From NCBI GenBank assembly GCA_963573315.1, contig OY752140.1, positions 3,472,001 to 3,536,000 of the forward strand: a stretch of 64,000 bases of DNA, given 5' to 3'. A program made the position numbers and the translations under genes. The stretch comes from Entomortierella parvispora. Its lineage: Eukaryota; Mortierellomycota; Mortierellomycetes; Mortierellales; Mortierellaceae. Positions 24,258-36,800 of the stretch are shown piece by piece (the stretch's first letter is position 1; the number at the start of each line of letters is the position of its first letter). The notes under the pieces were generated by a model that saw nothing but the letters and a program-made list of their open reading frames with translations, ran no database searches and was not told where the DNA came from.

Positions 24258-27200
24258 ATGGACGTGGTCGAACTAGCCGAGGCATTCAAGGACCAAGCCG
24301 TGCTGCCTGCAGGTCAGGCCCTGTTGATGCAGCGTGTGCAGGAGCTCATGGGCCAGGGCATTGACGTGTCCTCCCTCTTTGCCTCCATGGTCTCGGTCAG
24401 TCACACATCCTGTTCATCACCACTGCTTGCTAACGCGCTCTCAGTCGCTGCAGGAAACGCTAACCAGCTCTTGTATATCACACCCTCGCACATCCTGGCT
24501 CTCTCAATCTCTCTCGCTCTCTCTCGCCTCTCTACTTGCAGTCAGCTTCAACACGCGATGTCTCCATGAAAAAAGCCGCCTACGCCTTCCTCACCAAGTA
24601 CGGGCCATCAAATGAAGAGATATGCTTCCTCGGCATCAACACCCTGCATCAAGACTGCACCGATCCCGACCCGATTGTCCGCGCGCTCGCGCTGAGAACC
24701 ATTTGCTCTCTTGGGTATGTTTGTCTCCTCCGTGGATTGCAATTGTGTTGCTGAGCTTTGTTTGACCGTTGACGATGGCGCTTATTCTCCCCACAGTCAA
24801 AAAAACGTGCTTCGATTCATGCTTCAGCCCCTGCACAAGGGCTTTCAGGACAAGAATGCCTATGTCCGTAACACTGCTGCCATGGCTTCCATTGCACTCT
24901 TTGAGTTGGACCCACTGTTTGTCCTCGGTAAGACTAGCAAGGTCGAATAGAGACATGTTTGCTGTAAGATGGCCTAGACTTGACCCTCTTTTACAAATAT
25001 GGAATAGAGAGCGAGATTGTGGATCGGCTCTATGGCTTGATACGGGACCGAGATCCTCAAGTTGTGATTAGTGCTATCCTAGCCCTGGAAGCTATCTTGG
25101 TGGATGAGGGTGGAATTGTGATCAACAATAACATTTCGGCTTACTTACTCAAGCGATACAAAGAATGGAGCACACCTCAACTGCAAGTTATCTTGAGCGT
25201 ATTATGTCGATTTCAACCTTTCACAGACGATGAAATATACGATATTATGGTAAGACCATGCTACTGTTCTTTCCTGGACAATAGCCTCGTGAACTTATTA
25301 ACATCTATTGATTTGGAATACTTGCACTGTAGAATGACGTTGACGATGGTGTCCAGAATCCTTCCCCTGCTGTACAAATGGCCACATTGCGGCTTTTTAT
25401 TTGGATTTGCCAAGACTTGTATGAGATCCAAGAGGAAGTGCACAAGACGATTGAGGGTAACTTGTGCTCGGACAATGAGACACCTGGTGCTACATCCTTC
25501 AACAGTAATAATGACATTGGTTCTCTATCTTCCAGAAACGCTGATGAAGCACTTGGAGTCGCGCGTTGCCGACGTTGTACATGCATCTATTCGCCACTTG
25601 CAGCTCTTGGTAGAATCTACCGGAACATTTCGACAGGAAAAGTTTGATCGTTTGAGTTCTCTCTATATCAGGTGCGTGTCAGAGTTGAAAAAAGAATACG
25701 AGAAGAAAGTGTACCCGTAGCTAACATGAGCTCTATTACCTTTACTCAATTCAGAGTAGGTGACCCAAGCGAGATACAGCGCCAGAAAATCAACCTATGT
25801 ACCGCAATTGCAGTTGTCGCGCCAGTCGAGGTCTCCTTGGTGATTGTGGACAATTTGCAGAAGATCGCCGCGTTGGACAACATTATTGGTCATCTTTTAT
25901 CCATTCGTGGCCAATTAGACCGACAGATCATTGCTGCAAATGTCAATATTGCCTGCCATGCAGTCGAGTCAATAGCGCGGATTGCATGTGAACATTATTC
26001 CCAAACCCAGACAACCAGCCTCAAGCAAGACGAAAGCAACTCTTCAAGAAAGGATATATTGACGACTTGCCGGGATATTTTATTTCGACTCATGGCTGGA
26101 TTCTCCGGGATAGAGGATCTTTCTCTGTTTCCACTGAAGGACGCCGGCGCTTCACCAAGGAACAATAGAGCAGGGGTTTTTGTACACGACCTTGGACTGG
26201 AAGATTCTCATCTTTCCCGCCTGCTGTCTTCGTTGTTAACTTCAATTGAAAGTAAGGTCTTGATTCACTGCTTGATATTGTCTTGGGTGTAACCCTCACG
26301 ACTCACTGACTAACTCAACTTTGCAATCAACTTTAGGATGTTGGCAGAGACGATACGCGGATAGTGCCAACTCCAGGAAGAAATCTGACGGGACTGTGGC
26401 AGGTGTACTTGACGCCTCTCAGATTAAGTCTCTAGGGATATTGCTGTTGCGACATCTGGATCAAGATGAATTAGACCGCCTATCAAAGCGCAAGAAGCCG
26501 TTGCGGTTCAGCTACAATAATGGCAACGACGATCAATTGAGTATGTCCGCAAGTATGTCCAGCAGCCAAGTTGACGATTTCATCTCTGAGGATCCGAAGG
26601 GGCTATCGAAAATCGCTCGAATCAATGGCATACGAATTCTTTCATTCGAGGAGTTTACTCAGCAAGTCACCCTGGTAAAGCGCTTGGAGGCGGAAAGATC
26701 TTCCGAGGGCCCAAGTAGTCCTGAAAGTGTCCGTCATATCGAAGAACTTTTGCAAATGAGGACCCAATACGCGTTACTGCTTCAGCAACAGGTTCAAGAT
26801 ATAGTTCAGTCAATGGGACACACGCAGACATACTCCAGAGGACCGGCAAGCGACCAAACTCTGAAGTCCATTCGAGTAGAGCAACTGGCAACGCTTCACC
26901 TTGCCTGTCATCTAGTGGCATTTTCATTGGAGCTCGACTCTGTTCCTTTGACTGATAATGCGACAATTAAGCAACGAGTTCGGATTCTCGCTCAAGCTGT
27001 AGCATCATTGATACCTGTGCCCCAGGCCTCAGCTGAGCCTGTGAATGAGGATCTCCTTCAACTCCACCCGGTCAACACAGACATTGACGTTGTCGAGACT
27101 GCGCCTGGCCAAAGTCGCGCGCGAACGCAAGGAACTGTATCCCGAGATGTGGCTGATCGAGCGCGCCTAATAGAATCTATCTATTTAAGACCGCTTTCAA

Positions 27201-27472
27201 TTTCCCTAGGTTTGTCTTTAGAGGAGCGACCATCCAGTATATCTCGGGAGCTATTCGATTCTCCGCTCTTCAAAACAGATGCCTATCTACTCCGAGTCAA
27301 GCAAAAGTTTGTAGCCCGATTCGGCACGCAATCAAGAGATCCCTACGAAGCTGTCAGCGGTGCTGCTGGCGAAGTGGTGGATGCGGTGGAGTCAAGGTTG
27401 GATGTCCCTGGAACGGCGTGTCTGGACTGGCGGTTACAGATCGGATTCAACACAACGGCAGCGGTCAATTAA
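24258..27472 (+). CDS. AP-4 complex beta-type adaptin
   Basis: Exons: 24258-24395, 24542-24714, 24797-24927, 24978-25249, 25333-25456, 25536-25671, 25755-26251, 26337-27472; 868 residues, all phases consistent. It is a large adaptor subunit with an alpha-solenoid trunk for coat assembly at the trans-Golgi. Beta-adaptin landmarks are KKAAYAFLTKYGP, LGINTLHQDCTDPDPIVRALALRTICSLG and NAYVRNTAAMASI. The stretch LVDEGGIVINNNISAYLLKR resembles the AP-4 beta signature (EGGVVIN..IA..LL.R) better than AP-1/2 or AP-3 beta. After residue about 490 the protein is low in recognisable structure, and I do not see a clear appendage domain. AP-4 is missing from most studied fungi, so presence here fits an early-diverging lineage. 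AP-3 beta is the main alternative. It faces the ENTH-protein gene across 404 bases. Confidence 0.72.
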
Positions 27473-27595
27473 GGGGTGCAGATGAAATGACGTAGCGAAA
27501 ACTAAAAAGTCAGCTAAAAACAAAAAGTTGCATTCATGCTGGTTCTTCCTTCCCATTGTCCCTTTTGTTCATCAATCAACTTATCAATTTCACAA

Positions 27596-29247
27596 ATGTC
27601 GCGCCGTCAGACCACCCTCTTTGTCTCGTAAGGATGTTCCGAACCGCTTTTTTTGCGGCAGTTCGACCGGACCTGACTTGCAGTTTAATTCCTTGCAGAT
27701 TCCGTCGACATGTCGTTAATCTCAACGGGCTATTCCTATTGTTCCTTTTTAGTGGCTTTAGCCATCGTACTCGCGCCAGAGACCTCGCATACGAATTCGA
27801 GAGGTAGGGTGTTTACAGACGACTGCACTGCAGAAAGTGTCTTTCGGGAGTCTGCTGCCGTTATAGAAAAAGACACTTGGGAACTAACCATTTGGCGCAC
27901 GTAATTAGATATGGACCTCTTATTCGATGCGACATCCCCGCCCCTCGCAACGACTCTGCCAAGCCGTAAGTCGTTTCTTTCAGTTTCACTCCTTACTTTT
28001 TGTTTTATTTCCAGTCTTCCTCCTATGAATGCAGCGAACCATTTGGACGAAACAGTAACCAGGAAGTGTGGAAGTGTGGATTCGGATACACGGAGAGATA
28101 GGGCCGATGGAACCAGGAGCAATCTCTGTTGCCGCTGCCGACAACGGCACCCGTCCTCTCATCGACTACCACATGTGAATTGATATGGCGATTCCAGGAC
28201 TGATGGCCCTTCCTGAAGACAATGGAGGAACAGACAAAAAAGAAACAGAGAGAGAGAGAAAAAGAGAAGAGCTGTTTGCTTGCCTGCATTGGCTCAAGTA
28301 ACAGCAACGGTAGATATTTCTTACCACATTGCTCTGCTAACATTCAGTCATATCGACCCAACAACAAGATAAGAGGTCGAGCATGATACGGGTCGGGTCA
28401 GTCTGTCGATCGATCGATCTCGAGTGTCGACGAAGCGTTTTACCACCCACCAACATGTGCCATTCGAGGAACTTCCAAAGACGACAAGAACCTGAACGAC
28501 GCGCCACACCTCCCTCCCCCTTCTCCCGGCCTTCGCCACTCCAAAACCATATCTGGATCCTGCGTTACTGAAACGACTCCCCTCTTTTGTTTTCTGGTTT
28601 GAAATTTCATCTTTTATTGACAACGCATGGGCATTTTTGTGGAATACAGATATGCATTTGTTGAGTTTGAGGACGATAGAGATGCTCGCGATGCTTACCA
28701 CGAAATGAAAGACGTTCGGTTCGAAGGATACCGTTTGGAGGTCCAGGTAAGAGACAAACTCGGATATGCAAATGTTCAAGAAATGTCGTTTTTCTTTCTT
28801 TAAAGCTCACCCATCGTCGATCCCTTTTGGACGGATTTCTCTTAGTTTGCCAAAAATGCACCCAGCGCTTCTTGGAGATACGAGCGCGGTGGTGGCAGAC
28901 GATCGCGGTCTCCTCCACGCCGCGGTCGTACTCCTCCTCGTCGCCGTAGCCCCAGCCCTCCCCGTCGTCGCTCTGTCAGCCCTCGCGGCCGCTCTCCTAG
29001 CCCCCGCGATCGTCATGCTCAATCTCCTACTCCTCCCCGTCACCGTTCCCCTTCTTCTCGTTCGCCTGTTCGCAGCCGCAGTGTGGATGGAACCAAGGAT
29101 CGTGAAGGTGATGAGAACATGTCGCCCCGAAACGGTTCCCGTTCCCCTGCGCGCCGTTCTTCGGACGCCCGTGAAGAGGATCGTCGCTCCCGCTCTCCTT
29201 CCCAGAGAGGCTCTATTTCCCCTAGACCTCGCTCTGTTACTCCTTAG
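27596..29247 (+). CDS. SR-family splicing factor (RRM plus RS domain)
   Basis: Exons: 27596-27627, 27753-27803, 27909-27965, 28650-28746, 28846-29247; 212 residues. One RNA-recognition motif has RNP2 TLFVSGF and RNP1 KPYAFVEFEDD, with ARDLAYEFERYGPLIRCDIP and DAYHEMKDVRFEGYRLEVQFAK between and after. From residue about 90 to the end is an RS domain with many RSPS, RRRS and SPR repeats; it is the phosphorylated part of SR proteins that recruits spliceosome components. The intron before the fourth exon is long (684 bases) for this window, as often seen in self-regulated SR genes. Two acceptors nine bases apart (exon start 27753 or 27762) would include or drop Gly-Phe-Ser in RNP2; the first gives the intact motif. 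A polyadenylation signal AATAAA lies at 29339-29344. Confidence 0.88.
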
Positions 29248-29517
29248 GTGAAAACAACAAAGAGGACAGGACAAATAGTGAACCACGTAGCCATGTCATG
29301 GTAACTAAAATGTTGAGCCATACAGAAAATGTTATCGAAATAAAGATGCATGAACACTATTCCAGGGGTTGTGTTTTTTGATGTTGTATTCTACAAATAT
29401 GTCACTCTATGATAATTGACAGTGTGGGATGAGGGTTGGAAAGGGATGCTACTCAGTTCTTGCGTCACTGGCAAGAGGAGATATTAAATGGTTGTTTCTC
29501 AGTTGCTGTTGTTTTGT

Positions 29518-31514
<1,997 letters not shown>

Positions 31515-31686
31515 TGTGAATATCGTAAAAGGAGGGGGGTGATGGTGATGAATGGGGGTGACGAGAAGAAGAAAGACACAAAAAAAAAAAGTTCTCTGTA
31601 CTCTGTTCGTGGGAAAGGTGGGTAGACTAAAAAGTGGCTTAGATTGATATGGCTCGGGACAAAAAATAAACAGCCACGACCGTGGC

Positions 31687-31694
31687 AAAAGAAA
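31687..31694 (-). terminator. RNA polymerase III terminator of second tRNA-Arg
   Basis: Reading along the minus strand just past the tRNA, the sequence is TTTCTTTT, giving a T4 terminator. Confidence 0.6.
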
Positions 31695-31766
31695 TGATCT
31701 ACGCAGGGGTCGAACCTGCAATCTCCTGATTCGTAGTCAGACGCCTTTCCATTGGGCCAGCAGACC
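31695..31766 (-). tRNA. tRNA-Arg (anticodon ACG), second copy
   Basis: The 72 bases are identical to the tRNA-Arg(ACG) at 21300-21371, on the opposite strand, with the same acceptor, anticodon (ACG) and T arms and no intron. Flanking sequence differs apart from a CACGTG about 65 bases upstream. It is transcribed away from the TATA-binding protein gene. Confidence 0.95.
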
Positions 31767-31830
31767 TGTCATTCTTTGATGACGATCAAAGTTTTTGAGC
31801 ATCTTTGTCACAAAATGAATCCAGAATAAT

Positions 31831-31860
31831 CACGTGACATATAAGCCACTGATGACGTCA
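31831..31860. promoter_or_regulatory. CACGTG and TGACGTCA sites between tRNA-Arg and TBP
   Basis: CACGTG at 31831-31836 (E-box/bHLH type) and the palindrome TGACGTCA at 31853-31860 (CRE, bZIP type) lie in the 400-base divergent region. Binding is inferred from consensus only. Confidence 0.45.
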
Positions 31861-31941
31861 TCCTCGATGCGCTGATATTACCCCGTGACCAGCCTCCCGG
31901 AATTTTTTTTCGATTTCACATCTTTGTTCCGCTCCCATCAC

Positions 31942-31948
31942 TATAAAA
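31942..31948 (+). promoter_or_regulatory. TATA box of the TATA-binding protein gene
   Basis: The sequence TATAAAA lies about 225 bases before the TBP start codon. A CAAT tetranucleotide repeat (about 32030-32059) falls between them in the probable leader. TBP may therefore drive its own TATA promoter. Confidence 0.5.
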
Positions 31949-32167
31949 CGACCTCCATCGTCGGCATTGTCCATCGTCAGGGTTGTGTTTAATCGTCCTT
32001 CAATCTGCCAGCAGCATCCCCGCCCTGCATCAATCAATCAATCAATCAATCAATCAACCAATCCATCGAACTCGCATTTCGCTGTCCTTCCCTTGCCTGC
32101 TTTTTCTTTGCGCAGCACTTAATCTCAAACGAATCCACCGACTGCCCCATATCACACCAGATCCATC

Positions 32168-33417
32168 ATGTTTGCCGTTCCCTCGACTTCTACTCCTGGC
32201 TCAAAGGCCGTTGCAACCCCATCTGACAACAAGTCAGCCGCAGAATTGACCACGGAGGAACAAGCTGTCGTTGACGCACCTCTGCATTCTGTTGCTGGCA
32301 TCGTCCCTACCCTTCAGTAAGTTGTGTGATTGGTGGATTGTGCTGATATGTTGTATTGGTCATTGTTGTTGTGCTTGATAGTTGTGCACCTGTGGTTGTG
32401 GGAGTCATCCTTTGGGCTGGTGTTTGGGGAGAGTGGAGATACTGTTCAAAGGGGTTAAAAGTGCGAGAGTTTTTTTATGTGCTGCGCGAAGCCATTTTGT
32501 TGCAAACGTGACTTCGCATCATGTGCATTGACCATTAACCAATATCTTCCTCCTGTACCTCTACGCTATCATAGGAATATTGTTGCCACTGTCAACTTGG
32601 ATTGTCGTTTGGATTTGAAGACCATTGCCTTGCATGCTCGTAACGCAGAGTACAATCCAAAGGTACAGAGTCTGACCGCTCGATGAATACTTTTATTGTG
32701 TTTTGCTGTCTGTTACATTGTATACCTGTGTGTTGAAAAACAATAAGGGCTTGAAAGAGTTGCAAAAACGGGTTTATTCAACTGGTGCTCTCTTTTCCTT
32801 TTTCTTCATTTTCACAACTACCAGCGTTTCGCTGCTGTGATCATGAGAATTCGTGACCCAAAAACCACGGCCCTGATCTTTGCCTCTGGCAAGATGGTCG
32901 TTACAGGTGCAAAGTCTGAAGATGACTCAAAGCTGGCCTCGCGTAAATACGCCCGTATTATCCAAAAGTTGGGATTCGCTGCAAAGTTTACAGACTTTAA
33001 GATCCAAAACATTGTTGGCTCGTGCGATGTCAAGTTCCCTATTCGTCTCGAGGGATTGGCCTATGCTCACGGACCTTTCACTTCGGTAAGAATTTCTGGC
33101 TGAAAAAAAAAAAAGAAAGAAAAAGATTAGGATGTTAACAGTAGTTTTGTCCGCTTCATAGTACGAGCCTGAATTGTTCCCCGGTCTTATTTACCGTATG
33201 GTCAAGCCAAAGATTGTGTTGCTTATTTTCGTGTCGGGCAAGATTGTCTTGACTGGAGCCAAGGTAAGCACATCGTTGCCATGAGTGTCGGATATTGTCC
33301 TCGTATACCCTCCAGGGTTGTCTAACACTGTCTGCGCTTGCTCCACAGGTTCGAGAGGAGATCTACCAAGCCTTCGAAGCTATATACCCTGTGCTGACAC
33401 AGTTCCGAAAGCCTTAA
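32168..33417 (+). CDS. TATA-binding protein (TBP)
   Basis: Exons: 32168-32316, 32575-32662, 32825-33085, 33162-33263, 33349-33417; 222 residues. It is the core transcription factor used by all three nuclear RNA polymerases. A variable N-terminus of about 45 residues is followed by the two pseudo-repeats of the saddle: [51 protein letters not shown] (interrupted by introns), and [18 protein letters not shown] with [34 protein letters not shown]. The C-terminus is [10 protein letters not shown]. Every junction restores the near-invariant TBP sequence, so the model is firm. A polyadenylation-type AATAAA is at 33776-33781. It is convergent with the Zn2Cys6 regulator, with 440 bases between stops. 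Confidence 0.97.
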
Positions 33418-33857
33418 GCGACCAGTCGTTGTGGGCTTGGATGGTTACCAGAAGCGAACCTAGGCGACCAGCCCTTGTTTCTCCGTTTGATGTTCCATTG
33501 TCGTTGTTTGTGTGCCGATGGCATACATTTTCCTCCCCTTCTTCCTTTTCAATTGTATTGTATTTCGCGGTGACCCCTGCCACTCATAGTGAGGACACTT
33601 GCACACCAAGAGAGATGGATCACAAAGTGATCGGGTCTTCAAGCAGCTCCTCTCCTTTTCTCTCTATTAGCTGACTTTTTCCTCTCTTCACCCAACCCTG
33701 TAAAATATTTCATTCCAACAATCATCCAGAGCAATGGCATCTAATCGCTGACCTTGTAGAAAACCAAAAAAATCAAATAAACGCTCAACCTCACCAAAAT
33801 GCCTTCTTTAATGGTCTTTTTTATTTGAAGGTATTCGACTGTCCTGATTTCTCGGTT

Positions 33858-36800
33858 TTACCGAGATTGCGACAAGTAGATTTGCGAGTTTTGCTGTTGT
33901 TCCTGCATTTGTTGCTGCTGCTGATGTTGCTGCGATTGCTGCTGCTGTTGAGGCAAAAGACTATGACTTGCGACTCGAGAAAAGATTTGTTGCTTGAGGA
34001 CCAAATCTGGGTCGTTCATGTAGTCCATGAGGTTGTCCTTTCCTCCCATGCCACTGATACCCGCGACACCTTGGCCAGCACTGGCAGCGGCAGCCGCGGC
34101 GGCGTTGCTCAAGTGCAAAGGGTCGTTTCCAAGGAGACTGCCGGATGAGCCTCCAAGACCGACTAGACCACCCACATGTGATGAGTGATGTCCAGCACCG
34201 GTTAAAGATTCATACAAGAGTAAATCTTGATCCGAGTACCCAAGGTCGCCTCGCATCATGTGAGGCATGATGACGGAGCTCGTCACTGTGCCACCTCCAC
34301 CATGGATTTGATCCTGCTGCTGAATGGTCAGGGGAAGCGTTTGGGGCTTTGAAAGACCACCCATCGTACCTCCGGTCGACCGAGCGAATGAAGGTTGGTG
34401 GTAGCCCATGAGGGGATCCATGTGTGCGGAGGCGACAGAAGAAATAATGTTCCCGCTGTTGTTGGTCTGAGATGCGTGGGTGGAGGAGGCCGAGCCAGTC
34501 AAGTCGGTGGTAAAGTCTGCGGTCGAGAAACCCATGCCACCTAGAAGTGCACTGTTGGCGCCAGAGATGGAAACGGTGGCAGAGGGAACAAGGGCAGCCG
34601 AAGACAGACCCTCGAAACCTCCGGACAACAATTGCGAATCCTTGAGTGAGATGGATGGCGCTTGATCCAGTCCACCCGAGAAACTTCCTGAATGACGATG
34701 ATGTTGATGTTGCTGCTGCTGTTGCTGCTGTTGTTGATGATGTTGCATCTGTTGTTGGATCTGCTGTTGCTGTTGCTGGTGGTGCTGCTGCTGTTGTTGT
34801 TGAAACGCTTGAGATTGCGCCTGACTTACGAATCCTGCATGTTGCTGCTGCTGCTGTTGTTGTTGCAACGACATTGCCATGTTGGGTGGGTTCGTTCCCA
34901 GGGCCATGATGTTCTGTTGGAGTTCAATCTCAAGATCGTGCATCTCCTGACTTGACAATTGACGCGAACTATTGGTCAAAAGATGTTCGTACTCGCCGAG
35001 TTTGCGCTTTTGGGCCTCATTCCAAGGTTGTTGCCAAAAACCCTGCTGTCCATAGGCCAGACCCGACATGTCGTTCGTACCTCCCTCGATCAACTCTGCG
35101 GGAGATCCAACGCCGCCCGCATTATGTTGCTGTTGTGGTTGCTGATGCTGGGAGCGAAGTGCTTGCTGATGACGATGCTGTTGTGCAAAATAGGTATCCT
35201 GACCTCCTGCTCCACTTGGGTATCCATGGCTGCTTGAAAATCCACTGTCGGCCGTTGTTGCTCCACCATCGCCGTTCGAGAATGTTGGCATGACAGGATT
35301 GGAGTTCCGATGAGGCAATTGGGTGGGTCGGCCAGAGAGAGAGAATCCTTCAGGGTAGGATGAGTATCCGGACGAGCTTAAGCCATCAGGTGCATTCGAA
35401 TGTGCACCATGAGTGTTCATGGTCGCTATCATCTCATCGTATCCTTGAACCATGTACGACGTGTCCAGTGCTGGATTCTGATGCTGCTGCTGCTGTTGCT
35501 GCATTGGTTGGTACATGTGTTGTTGCTGCACTTGTTGACCTCGCGATATTCTTGCGTCCTGAGGGTATCGTTGCTGGTTTGCGAGGAACTGACCAGCCAT
35601 AGCCGAATTGCTGTCAGTGCGACCTGTCATACTTGGGTGGGGGCGATGCTGCTGCTGCTGCTGCTGCTGCTGTTGTTGCTGATATTGCCTCTGCAATTGC
35701 TGCTGTTGTGCCAAAAATTGCCCAGACATCCTACGCATGTCGACTTCCTCGCGATCACTATCCTCTTCCTCCTTCTCGTGCTCATCCACTTCTTCGTCCT
35801 CTTCGTCCTCTTCTTCTGCTTCCTCCTCCGATTCAAACTCATCCGAACCAGCAGTTAGATCTGTACTCTGTTGTTCAGGGGAGCTGTTGGTAGACACGGA
35901 TGGTGATTGCTCGTTCGAAGGGGGAGACTCTGGCACCTGAATGTTGAAGGACTCGACCTTGACCTCGGAAAGTTTCGTCACGCCATCATACCCGTGGGGT
36001 ACAAACTTGACCAACGAATCTCGCTCCAAACTCGACGAGGCCCGAATAATATCCTGGAGCATGACCTTAATCTCGTCGCAATGCATCTGAGCGCTCTGCT
36101 CTTTACCCAATACCTTGCTCGCCACAATGTTTGCAAACGCGCCTGCGGCCACTGGCAAGATCACATGGGAGTTCATCCGGGTCATGGGTCGCGTCAGGTA
36201 AATGTTCTTGATCCCGGTGGCAGCATCGTAACAATAGGAACTCCAAATTCCGTGGATACCCAGCTCCCGGTGACTCTCATGTAATTGGAAGGTATGATGA
36301 AGCGAGATCTCAAACATGTAACTGATAGCATGGTAGAATTTCGAGAACCGGGATTGCCGCTCGATCGCCTGCATGTCCATTGGGGTAATCCGGAGCTCTT
36401 TGGGGAGGGTGCGCGTGCGCCACTCGATCAGTTGCTCTCGGACTTCATCCACCTTGGTGTGGGGCCGTTGTCGGGTCGCTGTGCATGTAATGTCGGCAAT
36501 TCGGGACGCGATCTCGTACATGGGGACAAAGTGCTGAAGGTCTTGGATACCCTCAAATTCATCTTGCATCTGACCTTGGAAATCCGGACATTGATCCGAG
36601 ATTTGTCGGATTGGGAACGGGATATCATAGTCGTTCGAGGTAATGAACGGCGACTGGTGACTAAGCGAATAGCCGGAGCAGACAATCACCACTGACCAAA
36701 AGATACGATGACCAAGCTCGATCGTGTCCACAGTATGATCATGAACACCTTTGTACCGCATCTGGTAGTAGAGACCCCTCTTCCGGTTCAATCCCAATCC

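Noticed and set aside
23661-24364. Several overlapping frames in the ENTH/AP-4 promoter
   Set aside because: All are driven by A/G-rich and CCTTG repeat DNA and do not resemble proteins.
28766-29286. Long frames on both strands over the RS domain
   Set aside because: They are out-of-frame readings of the arginine-serine repeats of the SR protein.
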